Source: Euglena gracilis
Taxonomy: Eukaryota; Euglenida; Euglenophyceae; Euglenales
Length of the DNA: 64,000 nucleotides
Assembly (NCBI GenBank): GCA_039621445.1
Contig: CP154954.1
Location: forward strand, 26,486,954 to 26,550,953
Direction: 5' to 3'
The translations under genes were made by a program, and so were the position numbers. Numbering within the stretch: the stretch's first letter is position 1; each line of letters opens with the position of its first letter. Under the pieces are notes generated by a model. The model made no database searches. It saw only the letters and a program-made list of their open reading frames with translations, and was not told the DNA's origin. Below, in pieces: positions 54,338 to 64,000 of the stretch.

Positions 54338-54559
54338 ATGGCGGCACACCTCCCGGTCGGGCCGGGCACTGGTGGGCTGGACCGTCGGGTTCCGGGCGGC
54401 TGCGCTCATGGAGACAGAGACAGTCAGGGTGAAGCGGCCGACGCCGACGTGCCCATCCAGCTCTGGACGTGTGCGTGGGACGGGGGGTTGGCAGACCCCG
54501 GCAAAAAGCGTGGAACAGCGTGGACTGACCCTCCCAGAGCGGAGAGGAGGGTTTCATAG
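54338..54559 (+). CDS. Candidate short ORF, 73 codons
   Basis: The ATG is in a near-ideal eukaryotic context (AACACCATGGCG) just after a G run. The peptide begins MAAHLPVGPGTGGLDR, has an acidic centre (GEAADADVPIQLWTC) and stops at 54557-54559. Two other frames are open on the plus strand and one on the minus, so GC richness may be the cause. Not recognised. Confidence 0.2.
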   Translation: MAAHLPVGPGTGGLDRRVPGGCAHGDRDSQGEAADADVPIQLWTCAWDGGLADPGKKRGTAWTDPPRAERRVS

Positions 54560-54914
54560 ATAACGATGAATGATCTTTGTTTCTCTTGTTTGACTTCTAA
54601 ACGAATTCTCCTCTGAACGAGACAAACGTGGGCCAGAGAATTCTCCTGAGTTGCATCCTTTGTTTCATTCTATCCGGGCCCATCGGCGCCTTCGGCGTTT
54701 TAACACATCATGAGAAGCGTACCGAACATGAGCCGTGGCGTCAGGAGGTGTGCGCACATGCACGAGCGCGTAAATGCGTGCGTGCACCTGCGTGTGCACA
54801 TCCACGTGCGTGTAAATGCGGCTCCGGTAGCGTAAATTACCCAATTAATATCTAAGGAAATGACTCGAACACCCTGAAAATGGCCACCTACGACGAGTTC
54901 ACAAGGTCCAGGTG

Positions 54915-54995
54915 GGTGGATGTAGGCGGGTGTGTGGGTAGGTGGGTAGGTGGGTGGGTGGGTGGGTGGGTGGATGGGTGGCCGGTGGGTGTTGG
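54915..54995. repeat. (GGTG)n microsatellite
   Basis: GGTGGGTGGGTAGGTGGG-type units, about 20 in number including variants. Confidence 0.9.
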
Positions 54996-55061
54996 TGTGG
55001 ATGGGTGGCATGATGTCATATGCAAATCTGGCAGCCTGCTGTCGATCATTGTCACCCACAC

Positions 55062-55237
55062 CTAGGCACTTCCGAAAGCTATCCCAGGCGTGGAAGGTGA
55101 AGAAGCCGTAGTGCTTGGTGTGCAACGTATCCCGGATGACCTTCTGGTGCATCAGTGGACCACACTGGGTGGTGAGGAACGACATGATGTCCTCATCCGA
55201 CAGCAATGTGTCCAGCCCTAAAGGGTGGTAGCACACC
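55062..55237 (-). CDS. Candidate RRM-like exon
   Basis: A 176-nt minus-strand segment between a C run plus GGTCACAG (acceptor) and AGTGCCTAG|GTGTGGG (donor). The peptide starts VCYHPLGLDTLLSDEDIMSF and includes CGPLMHQKVIRDTLH, KHYGFFTFH and AWDSFRKCL. KHYGFFTFH fits the RNP-1 signature of RNA recognition motifs. The preceding helix-like and strand-like stretches and the following D-S-F-R-K-C-L fit the order helix 1, strand 2, strand 3, helix 2. The RNP-2 strand would be in an upstream exon, which I could not find. Third positions are strongly G/C. An RNA-binding role is inferred from the motif only. Confidence 0.5.
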
Positions 55238-56021
55238 CTGTGACCGGGGGGGGGGGGTCGTAAATGAGGGGGCGGTCGTAGGTAAGGTGGTGTTAAAATT
55301 TTCGCAACCTGCAACCTGTGACCGGGGGAGTGAGGCCAAACTCAGGCTGGCCAGTCTTAACCCTAACTTTACGCCCTCACTAACCCCAAGGCAATTCCCC
55401 AATGGCATACCTGGTGTCAAGTTTAATGACCCCCCCAGGGGCGGTACTAAACTTAACACTTGCCATATATCTTTACCCTTATCTGTGTCTATCTCTCCAC
55501 TTCTCAACTTCTCCGACATCTCCATCTCCAAATATTAGTTTCCCCTCTCAAAATGGTCATTTTGAGGTTGATAGCTCGTGGAATATTCATCAAAACTTGC
55601 CAAAAATGGTATTTTTGGCCATCTTCGGTCAAGTGCCCTTGTGGTGAACTGGTTTGGGCTTGGTAGAGGGGCTCCCTGGTGAAGGTTCAAACGGGGGTCC
55701 AAAAATGATCGAAGTCTGCTGTCTGATCTCACCACATGCATTTTAATGCTATTCCTGGGAATTCATGCTATTGCAGGCTTCATTTGGTTTCATTGAAGAA
55801 CAACCTTGTAAAAAAAATAGGCGCAAGAAGGAGCCTTTTTTGGATGCCGAGGCTGCACGTGTGCCCAAATGAGTCCCACTGCAGGGGGGCTCGAACCAGA
55901 CAGGTAATGGCTGGACCCCCAGGTGGGGTCCGAGGGGGGCGGGGGGCACGGCCAGCTGGCAGCTGGACCTGGTTGGCGCACAAAAAAAAGTACAAACCCA
56001 GCTGGATTGGAAATGTTTAAA
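55238..56021. other. No further exon found
   Basis: Upstream side of the RRM-like exon. It contains two TGTGACCGGGG motifs (55240, 55318) and AT-rich sequence. No convincing partner exon. Confidence 0.35.
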
Positions 56022-56352
56022 CCCCCCCACCTATAAGAAAACCCCCTCTATAAGAAACCCCCACCTATAAGAAACCCTTTGGGCATTTTCGGACCGCGCC
56101 CACCTATAAGAAACCCCCACCTCTCAGAAACCCCTGGGGAGCTTTGAACCCAACCACCCCCTTTTTTCTTCGGCGCCAAAGGCGCCGAAGGAAAATTTTG
56201 ACCGTTTTTGGCCACTTTTGGCTTTTTGTCGGCTCAAAACTTTTTCGGACATTGAAACCCACCTATAAGAAACCCCCACCTATAAGAAACCCCTCGGGCC
56301 ATTTTTTGGAAACCCACCTATAGAAACGGGTTTCTTATAGGTGGGGGGGGGG
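56022..56352. repeat. CCACCTATAAGAAACC array with inverted end
   Basis: About ten copies, complete or partial, of CCACCTATAAGAAACC in one direction, interrupted by a CGGCGCC-hairpin segment at 56170. It ends at 56325-56350 with the same motif reversed (GGGTTTCTTATAGGTGG). The two outer copies thus form inverted ends, which would suit a foldback element; no target duplication is clear. Confidence 0.75.
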
Positions 56353-56366
56353 GTTAGCCCTCAAAC

Positions 56367-56712
56367 GGGCCCTTGCTTAAGGACCCCCCCCCGGGGGGGG
56401 GGGTACTGGCTAGCCAATCGGCTACACACTGGAAAAAATGGACTAGCTAGACCCCCCCCCCCCCCCCGGGGGGGGGGGGGGTCCGGGGGTCCCCCCGACT
56501 GGAAAAAATTTTCCTCCGGCGCTGTGCGCCGAGGTGGAAATGAGGTTTTCAATAGGTTTTGGGCTGATTTTGTTCCAAAAATTCCCAAAAATGGCCAAAA
56601 ACGGGCATTTTTGGGCCATTTTGGGGGGTCAAAGAAAATTCCGGCGCTTCGCGCCGGTCACTGGAAAAAAAAATTCCACCAGCTAGCCCTGTTAGTAGAC
56701 CCCCCGGGGGGG
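56367..56712. mobile_element. Truncated relative of the 409-bp MITE
   Basis: Begins GGGCCCTTGCTTAAGGACC and then follows the element at 21146 closely: CTAGCTAGACC, the CGGCGC-TGT-GCGCCGAGG hairpin, CCAAAAATTCCC, and CCGGCGC-TTC-GCGCCGG. The right end is lost where it meets another C/G-run repeat. Confidence 0.75.
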
Positions 56713-57349
56713 GGCAGGGTTCGATATAAGGAGAGGAGGGGGGGGGGTGGTCCGGACCCCCCCTGCGGGCCAGGAGGGGGGGGGGGTGGGGGGGCCACCC
56801 CCCCACCTAAACAGGTGCGCGGTCAGGGTGGCCGAAAATTTTTTGACCCCCCAAAACGACCAAACGTGCCATTTTGGGCACTTTTTGGGCAAAAATGTGC
56901 CAAAAATGCAAAAAATTTTCGGCGCGAAGCGCCGGAGGAAAAAATTGACCCTTTTTGGGGGGGTCCCGGGAACCCCCCCGAGGGTCGGTCCGGACCCCCC
57001 TTGCAGGTGGGGATTTTGGATTTGGATTTGTAGTGCCCCGCATTGCTGCGCAGTGCCTCCAGCCGTGGGCGTACACAAGCACCACTCAGGAGGGCACCCC
57101 CGGAGCCCGGGCATTAAGATTTGATGTAGGATTTTGGGATTTGTTGGGGTTCGCCTGTGGGGGGGTGGGGGGTTTAGTGTCCAGGGGGCAAATAGAGTGA
57201 GTTGCGAAAACTAGAGAGTACCGTAAAAATACGGGGTGGGGGATAGGGAAAAAAAAAGTGTGGGTGAACAGTGGGAGGGAATGACACAGGAGGCGCAGAG
57301 AGGAGTCCAAAGTACAGGGTGTCCAAAGGAAAGGGCGAGCATGGTGGCT
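56713..57349. other. C/G-run repeat and G-rich spacer
   Basis: GGTCCGGACCCCCC occurs at about 56748 and 56988, with the hairpin GGCGCGAAGCGCC near 56920 between them. This suggests one more element of about 260 bp of the same style. No gene seen. Confidence 0.5.
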
Positions 57350-57860
57350 GTGGTTATCCGGAGCCTTTGGGGGGTCTGGGCAGTCGGTGTGAAGAACAGC
57401 ACAGGGGGGGGGGGCTGTTCAGAAGTGCGGCGCGTAGCACACCTTGGAAGTTCGGAGGGTTGGACACACTGGGGTGGTTGGAGGTGAAACAAAAGTCGGT
57501 GAGTAAGACATCATTGGTGGGTCCACAAATTGGGTGGGTTGAACACCACGGGGTTTAGTGGGTAAAACAACATGGGATGGGGTAATTGGTGTAGTCCAGA
57601 AATTTGATGGGTCTGAAACCAGGGATGAGGGTGTCCAGAAGTTCGTGGGAGAAACACCATGGGTTTTTGCAGAATAAATATATCATGGTGGGCAAGACAG
57701 GGCGGAATATATTGGGTACCCGGAAGTTCGCGGTTAAACACTGAGGGGTGGAAGAAATTCAGTGGGTGAGATAGATGGGGTGGTTGGGGTTATCCAGAAG
57801 CTCGATGGGCCAGGTAACACGGGTTGATTTGGGTAGTCCTGAAGAGGGGAAACAACGGGG
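57350..57860. repeat. Degenerate CCAGAAGTTCG minisatellite
   Basis: Seven to nine diverged copies of a unit of about 60 bp, recognisable by TCCAGAAGTTCG, then TGGGT, AAACACCA and GGGGT (for example near 57446, 57595, 57637, 57718 and 57792). Confidence 0.65.
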
Positions 57861-57889
57861 TGATTGTGTTATAAATGGAACAAGATGGG

Positions 57890-59880
57890 GGAGGTTGTAA
57901 ATTTTGGTGAGGCAGCAGAAGAAACTATGCATTGGTTGGTGCTCGTAAAAAATATGCTTGCATGCTGATGCAGGCTGTGAAATAAATCGGCACAAATTCA
58001 ACAAACCGCGGAAAGAGCTGTGTCTCACCGTGGTCTGGAGGGGGCACGGGGCGGGGAGGTGAACTGCACACGGTGGTGCATGTAAGAATGGATGGGAGAC
58101 TGGTGTCATAAAAATAGGGAGGCTGGGAATGCGAGGGGCTGATAAAAAAACTGTTTCCCCTGGGTGCCTTTCCATGAAATTTGGGGATGTTAATCTTACT
58201 AACTCAGTGGGGTTTCATTTAGAAATTGGGGGTTCGCAGCGAAGACTATTTGGGCTGTCCCACAGGTTTTTCAGTGTGTACTGACTTAGATGGGCCGCAA
58301 GAGAGATTTGTGGATGATAATTAAGAAAAAGGTTAAAGCGGCGGATGCAGGTAAATGGTTGCACTTAAGCAGGCTTGAGCCACGCTCAGACAAAACGGAG
58401 GGAAGAAGAGGTTCCCAAATTCTTAAAGATTAGGGTGCTCCTGGTGTGTGGGGGGTGGGTATGGTGGGTAGTGGGTGGAGGCAGGGCCGGGGCAGGGTTC
58501 CCGGGTGCCGGACGGAGGGTGCCGGCGGGGGGGGGGAGGGAGTCGGCGTCCACCATTTCCGGCGGAGAGCTGGTGGGTGAGCTGGGGGGGGGGGGGGGGC
58601 GGGGGGGGCTGGCAGAAACACGGTGCCAGGCCCAAGGTTCAAAGTCCAAGAGGCAGCAAAAGAAATCATAAAATGGTTGGTGCGCACAATATGTGCATGC
58701 TGATGTAATGCAATGAGATACATCAGCACAAAATCAACAAACCGTGGAGAGAGCTGTGTCTCACCCCGGTCTGGAGGGGATGGGGCGTGCACTGCTGCCA
58801 CATATGAATGTATGGAAAAGAAAATGGGCCTGGTGTCATGAAAGCGGGGAGGGGGCAGGGGGTGCCGGAAGCGCCGATGTAAATTTATTTCTCCCAGGTG
58901 ATCCCCCGCCTTTCTGTATTTCCTGAAATTCACAAATGCAATTGTTTTTATTTCCTTTATGTGTATTTCCTCCACAGTGCGCGCTATTTCGGAAAGTTGG
59001 GGGTCCGCTGCGAAGACCATTTGAGCTGCCTCACGTGTTTGTCAATGTGTACTGACTGAAATGAGCTGCAAGAGAAATTTGTGCATGAGAATTAAGCGAG
59101 GGTAAAAGCAGCTGATGCAGATAAATGGTTGCACTTCAGCAGCTTGAACAAAGTTTAGACAAAGCGGAGGGAAGAGGTCCCCAAATTCTTGAAGACTAGG
59201 GTGGGGTGGGTGTGGGGTGGGTGTGATGGGATGTGGGTGGAGGCACAGCTGGGGCAGGGTTCCCGGGTGCTGGACGGTGGGTGCCGGCGGGAGGGGGAGT
59301 CAGCGTTCACCATTCTCGGTGGAGAGCTGGTGGGTGAGCTGGGGGGGGGGGGGGGGGGGGGGGGCTGGCAGAAACATGGTGTCAGGCCCATTGTGACCGG
59401 TCCAAGGTTAAAAGTCCAAAAGAAATCAGAAAATGGTTGGTGCACACCAATGAGATACATCAGCACAAATTCAACAGACCGTGGAGAGAGCTGTGTCTCA
59501 CCCCGGTCTGGAGGGGGATGGGGCGTGCACTGCTTCCACATTTAAATGCATGGGAAAAGAAAATGGGCCTGGTGTCATGAAAGCGGGGAGGGGGCTGGGG
59601 GTGCCGGAAGCGCCGATGTAAATTTATTTCTCCCAGGTGTTTCCCCGCCTTCCATTATTTCCTGCAATTTAGAAATGTATTTTATGTGGATATCTACCAC
59701 AATGGGTGTTATTTCGGAAATTTGGGGGTTTGCTGCGAAGAGCATTTGAGCTGTCCCACGTGTGAGTCAGTGTTTACTGGTTAAAATGAGCTGCAAGGGA
59801 AATTTGAGGATGAGAATTAAGTGAGGGGTAAAAGCAGCGGTTGCAAATAAGTGGTCGCACTTGAGCAGCTTGAACAGAAT
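57890..59880. repeat. Tandem repeat with about 730-bp unit
   Basis: GAGCTGTGTCTCACC recurs at 58014, 58752 and 59481, and AATTAAG...GGTTGCACTT near 58320, 59092 and 59815. That gives two full units, partial flanking copies and periods of about 738 and 729 bp. Each unit has a long G run before GGCTGGCAGAAACA. Open minus frames with a shared RGETQLSPR peptide reflect the duplication and have no recognised domain. Confidence 0.85.
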
Positions 59881-60058
59881 TTCAAAGCGGAGGGAAAGGG
59901 AGGGTACGGGGGGGGCAGGGGGTAGGCGGGGGGTGGGGGGGGGAGGGGTCCCGGGTTTTTCTTTTCCCAGCAGGACCGTCCGATACCACAATGTACTCAT
60001 GTGACAGAACCAGTGCCAATTCACCGCCGCCACCCTAAGCCACTGCCCGCTGGGGCTG

Positions 60059-62637
60059 CCAGCTGGCATAGGTAGGGGGCGGGGCCGGGGCTGCCGGCTG
60101 GCATAGGTAGGGGGCGCGGCCGGGGGTGATGGCTGGCATAGGTCGGGGGCGGGGCCGGGGGTGCCGGCTGGCATAGGTAGGGGGCGGGGCCGGGGGTACC
60201 AGCTGGCATAGGTAGGGGGCGGGCCCGGGGGGGCTGGCTGGCATGGGTGGGGGGGGGGGCCGGGGGTGCCGGCTGGCATAGGTAGTGGGCGGGGCCGGGG
60301 TTTCTGGCTGTCATAGGTACGGGGCGGGGCCGGGGTTGCCGGCTGGCATAGATAGGGGGCGGGGCGGGGTTTGCGGCTGGCATAGGTAGGGGGCGGGGCC
60401 GGGGGTGCCAGGCTGGCATAGGTAGGGGGCGGGACCGGGGGTGCCGGCTGGCATAGATAGGGGGCGGGGCGGGGTTTGCGGCTGGCATAGGTAGGGGGCG
60501 GGGCCGGGGTTGCCGGCTGGCATAGGTAGGGGGCGGGGCCGGGGGTGCCGGCTGGCATAGGTAGGGGGCGGGAGCGGGGGTGCCGGCTGGCATAGGTAGG
60601 GGGCGGGAGCGGGGGTACCGGCTGGCATAGGTAGGGGGTGGGGCCGGGGTGGCATAGGTAGGGGGCGGGACCGGTGGTGCTTGCTGGCATAGGTAGGGGG
60701 CGGGGCCCGGGGAGCCGGCTGGCATACGTAGGGGGCGGGGCCGGGGGTGCCGGCTGGCATACGTAGGGGGCGGGGCCGGGGGTGCTGGCTGGCATAGGTA
60801 GGGGGCGGGGCCGGGGGTGACGGCTGGCATAGGTAGGGGGCGGGGCCGGGGGTGCCGGCTGGCATAGGTAGGGGGCGGGACCGGGGGTGCCGGCTGGCAT
60901 AGGTAGGGGGCGGGGCGGGGTTTGCGGCTGGCATAGGTAGGGGGCGGGGCCGGGGTTGCCGGCTGGCATAGGTAGGGGACGGGGCCGGGGTGCCGGCTGG
61001 CATAGGTAGGGGGTGGGGCCGGGGTTGCCGGCTGGCATAGGTAGGGGGCGGGAGCGGGGTTGCCGGCTGGCATAGGTAGGGGGTGGGGCCAGGGGTGCCG
61101 GCTGGCATAGGTAGGGGGCGGGGCCGGGGGTGCCGGCTGGCATAGGTAGGGGGTGGGGTCGGGGTTGCCGGCTGGCATAGGTGGGGGGCGGGACCGGTGG
61201 TGCTGGCTGGCATAGGTAGGGGGCGGGACCGGGGGTGACGGCTGGCATAGGTAGGGGGCGGGGCCGGGGGTGCCGGCTGGCATAGGTAGGGGGTGGGGCT
61301 GGGGTTTCCGGCTGGCATAGGTAGGGGGTGGGGCCGGGGTTGCCGGCTGGCATAGGTAGGGGGTGGGGCCGGGGTTGCCGTCTGGCATAGGTAGGGGGCG
61401 GGGCCGGGGTTTCCGGCTGGCATAGGTAGGGGGCGGGGCCAGGTGTGCCGGCTGGCATATGTAGGGGGTGGGGCCGGGGTTTCCGGCTGGCATGGGTAGG
61501 GGGCGGGACCGGTGGTGCTGGCTGGCATAGGTAGGGGGCGGGGGTGAGGGTGCCGGCTGGCATAGGTAGGGGCGGGGGGGGGGCGGGGCTTCCGGCTGGC
61601 AGAGGGAGGGGGTGGGGTCGGGTTTCCGGCTGGCACAGGTAGGGGGTGGGGCCGGGGGTGACGGCTGGCATAGGTAGGGGGCGGGACCGGTGGTGCTGGC
61701 TGGCAGAGGTAGGGGGCGGGGCCCGGGGGGCCGGCTGGCATAGGTAGGGGGTGGGGGCCGGGGGTTGCCGGCTGGCATAGGTAGGGGGCGGGGCCGGGGG
61801 GGCCGGCTGGGATAGGTAGGGGGCGGGGCCGGGGGGGCCGGCTGGCATAGTTAGGGGGCGGGGCCGGGGTTGCCGGCTGGCATAGATAGGGGGCGGGCCG
61901 GGGGTGCCGGCTGGCATAGGTAGGGGGCGGGCCGGGGTGCCGGCTGGCATAGGTAGGGGGTGGGGCCGGGGTGCCGGCTGGCATAGGTAGGTAGGGGTGG
62001 GGCCGGGGTTTCCGGCTGGCATAGGTAGGGGGTGGGGCCGGGGTTGCCGGCTGGCATAGGTAGGGGGGGGCGGGCCCGGTGTTTCCGGCTGGCATAGGTG
62101 GGGGGGGGGGCCGGGGTTGCCGGCTGGCATAGGTAGGGGCAGGGCCTTTTGTTGCCGCTGGCATAATAAGGGGGCCGGCACCCCCACCCTCCAACCCGGG
62201 CCCCGCCCCCTACCTTGCCCGCGGCGCCGGAACCCCGAACCACACCCCCTACCTTGCAGCCGGCAACCCCATCCCGCCCCTCTATGCCAGACCAGGGGGG
62301 ACCGGTGGGCTTGATTGGCATAGGTAGTGGGGCGGGGACCGGCGGCCTGGCCGGCTGGGCACAGGGGGTGGGGTGTCGGGGTTGACGCTGTCATAGGTAG
62401 GGGGCTGGGGCCGGCGGTGCCGGCTGGCAGCAGGTAGGGGGCGGGTGGCCGAGGGTGCCAGGCTGGCATAGGTAGAGGGCGGGGCCGGGGGTGCCGGCTG
62501 GCATAGGTAGGGGGCGGGGCCGGGGTGCCGGCTGGCATAGGTAGGGGCGGGGGCCGGGGTGCCGGCTGGCATAGGTAGGGGGCGGGGCCGGGGTGTGCCG
62601 GCTGGCATAGGTAGGGGGTGGGGCGGCCGGGGTCATT
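60059..62637. repeat. GC-rich 35-36 bp satellite
   Basis: Around 70 copies, by length, of a unit GGCATAGGTAGGGGGCGGGG-CCGGGGGTGCCGGCT. All copies lie in the same direction apart from a disturbed stretch at 62150-62330. Three G runs per unit make G-quadruplex formation likely. The unit has no stop in any minus frame, so all three are open for hundreds of codons (Pro-Met-Pro-Ala-Gly repeats), which is not evidence of a gene. Confidence 0.97.
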
Positions 62638-63329
62638 ATCCTATTTTCTTTGGTTCTTCGCTCATTTCCTCAACTTGCAGCAAAAAACCTCTGGCAGTTT
62701 TTAAACAATAACCTGGCACGTAAAATCACGCAAAATTACGTACGACCTTGCAAATTAATTTTTTCCATGTAAAAGTCATGTGGAAAAAAAAGTAAAAATT
62801 TGTTCAAGTAATTCTTCCAGTAAAATCAAACTAAATTCTGCAAAATCACACCAAAACCACATTGAATCACACACATTGTCATATGCCTCCTCTGTTGTCA
62901 AGTTTTTTTAAAGCAATGCATTGCTTAAGGTTGGGGTCACGTTCTCAGTGTATACACGTGCCCATACCAACCAACCCATCCACACTCCCTCTTGACGGAA
63001 ATGCAACTAAGGACTAAAACACATCACCGACGTGCAACGTTTCCAATGCAAAGCTTAGGAGCTGTGTGTTCAAATCAAATTCAAAGCAGGGCTGTTGAAT
63101 TACCAAACATGTATAGAATTCTTTTTGAGATTTGTTCCCAGATCTATTCTTTTCAGTGCAATTTTTTTTAGGGCAAATAAATCCGTGGACAAATATAACA
63201 CAGAAAAGTTGAGTTCGTCATTTCCAAAAATGATTCAAATTGAAACGGCCACAGGTTCGAGGTTGGGCCTGGCGCACTGTTTCAAATGGCCACTTTCTTA
63301 AATGAGTCCTCGGTGGTGCGCGACCCCCG
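62638..63329. other. No gene seen
   Basis: AT-rich sequence between the satellite and the terminal exon candidate; it would be the 3' flank of the latter. No AATAAA-type signal found close to the stop. Confidence 0.4.
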
Positions 63330-63458
63330 TCACACCACATCGATGCCTGGGGCCCCATCGTCCTTCTTCAGTTTCCCCGCGGCCTTCTTGGGCTGCAGCT
63401 GGCCCTGCAGGAACCGCTCCATGAAGCTGCCGTCCGTCGGGACCACTGCCTTCCCGGC
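63330..63458 (-). CDS. Candidate terminal exon, basic C-terminus
   Basis: A 129-nt minus-strand stretch after CTGCCACCCCCGCTCAG, an excellent acceptor, ending at a TGA (63330-63332). The peptide starts AGKAVVPTDGSFMERFL, continues GQLQPKKAAGKLKKDDG and ends APGIDVV. Nearly all codons end in G or C (AAG, GTG, GTC, CTG, CAG, GAC), while the flanks are AT-rich. This is the strongest codon-usage signal in the window. A Lys-rich flexible tail of an unknown protein. The gene would extend beyond 63.5 kb, possibly off the window. Confidence 0.5.
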   Translation of the reverse strand, partial: AGKAVVPTDGSFMERFLQGQLQPKKAAGKLKKDDGAPGIDVV

Positions 63459-64000
63459 CTGAGCGGGGGTGGCAGCAACGCGGCGCCGAGAACGGTGGTG
63501 TGGCCCCGGCACCGTCTGGAGGTCCCCCGGCCAATGTGAGGACTGCAGTGGGGAAAACGGGGCGTTCTTTTTGAATCAATTAAGGAGGCCTGTTAGAAGA
63601 AGAAAGATCCCCAATGCCATTCCGCAAAAAAAAATGCATCCTTGCAAGTGAGCAGGGTTTCCATGTTTCGTGGCAGGGACCACGGTTTCACATTCATGCT
63701 CACGCGTGATTATTCGGGATCGTTCGTTAGGCCAAAAACCTGCCGTTTTGTGCTAAACGATGGAGTGATGAGATTGAGTCCATACAGAAGCATTGGAAAT
63801 GCGCAGAATTCAAAAATTGCAGGTATTCACCATCATTCGTTGTGGATTCCATTGTCCAAACAAACACCTCCTTGACTTGAAATGAGAGGCATCACAAAAG
63901 CAGGAAGAAAATGGCAAGGAAGCTGTGTTTGCTCAATAAGAGGGCGGCACTCAACATCATCGTTCCAAAACAGAAGGATAATGGTCTGTTGGAATGCCAA
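63459..64000. other. No further exon found
   Basis: Upstream side of the terminal exon. A plus frame at 63642-63875 (TFMLTRDYSGSFVRPKTC) is open without codon bias. Confidence 0.35.

Noticed and set aside
55675-55705. B-box-like GGTTCAAAC as a tRNA gene
   Set aside because: No matching A-box, acceptor stem or cloverleaf could be drawn around it.
59767-62538. 923-codon minus-strand open frame (Pro-Ala-Gly-Thr-rich)
   Set aside because: It is the 35-bp satellite translated; all three minus frames are open because the unit lacks stops. No start context or non-repeat domain.

Overview
This looks like nuclear DNA of a repeat-rich eukaryote. There is no compact run of genes, no prokaryotic operon and no recognisable ribosomal or transfer RNA. 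Coding evidence is limited to short exon-like islands with G/C-biased third positions and GT..AG style edges. These sit among long microsatellites, a 35-bp satellite, MITE-like transposons with 8-bp target duplications, and very many G and C homopolymers. A TTAGGG-type repeat (CCCTAA on the plus strand) occurs internally. A protist or alga fits, but the lineage cannot be fixed from this window alone, and every gene product named here is tentative.

Layout. (1) Positions 363-44013 carry 22 blocks of a 12-bp/6-bp degenerate tandem repeat. All lie in the same orientation: read on the minus strand they give Thr/Pro/Ser-rich mucin-like sequence, read on the plus strand they give Gly-Val-rich sequence. 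(2) Positions 4066-19430 are a tandem array of four units of about 3.0-4.2 kb. Each unit holds one block, two helically phased A-tract arrays and, in three intervals, candidate minus-strand exons upstream of the block. Copies differ by transposon insertions, indels and one nonsense change. (3) Dispersed hAT-like MITEs lie at 9733-10023, 21146-21554, 30684-30977, 33887-34144 and 36769-37229, with truncated relatives at 52455 and 56367. A further insertion flanked by TA or GTA is at 17663-18073. (4) The 39-40 kb region is an (AGGT)n microsatellite, 57.9-59.9 kb is a 730-bp tandem repeat, and 60.06-62.64 kb is a GC-rich 35-bp satellite.

The best coding candidates outside the blocks are an RRM-like exon on the minus strand (55062-55237), a broken plus-strand gene remnant with a CxxC motif (37847-38748), a terminal minus-strand exon (63330-63458), plus-strand internal exons (1457-1619, 24111-24158, 29468-29559), a minus-strand exon with a strong donor (23884-24052) and the duplicated exons of the tandem units (7483-8058, 11494-12069, 15209-15797).

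How things may fit together (inference): the co-oriented Thr/Pro/Ser blocks could be exons of one large minus-strand gene, or the C-terminal stalk regions of a tandem family of secreted or surface proteins that expanded by unequal crossing over and was later peppered with MITEs. RNA or protein evidence is needed to choose, because the block is open in several frames on both strands.
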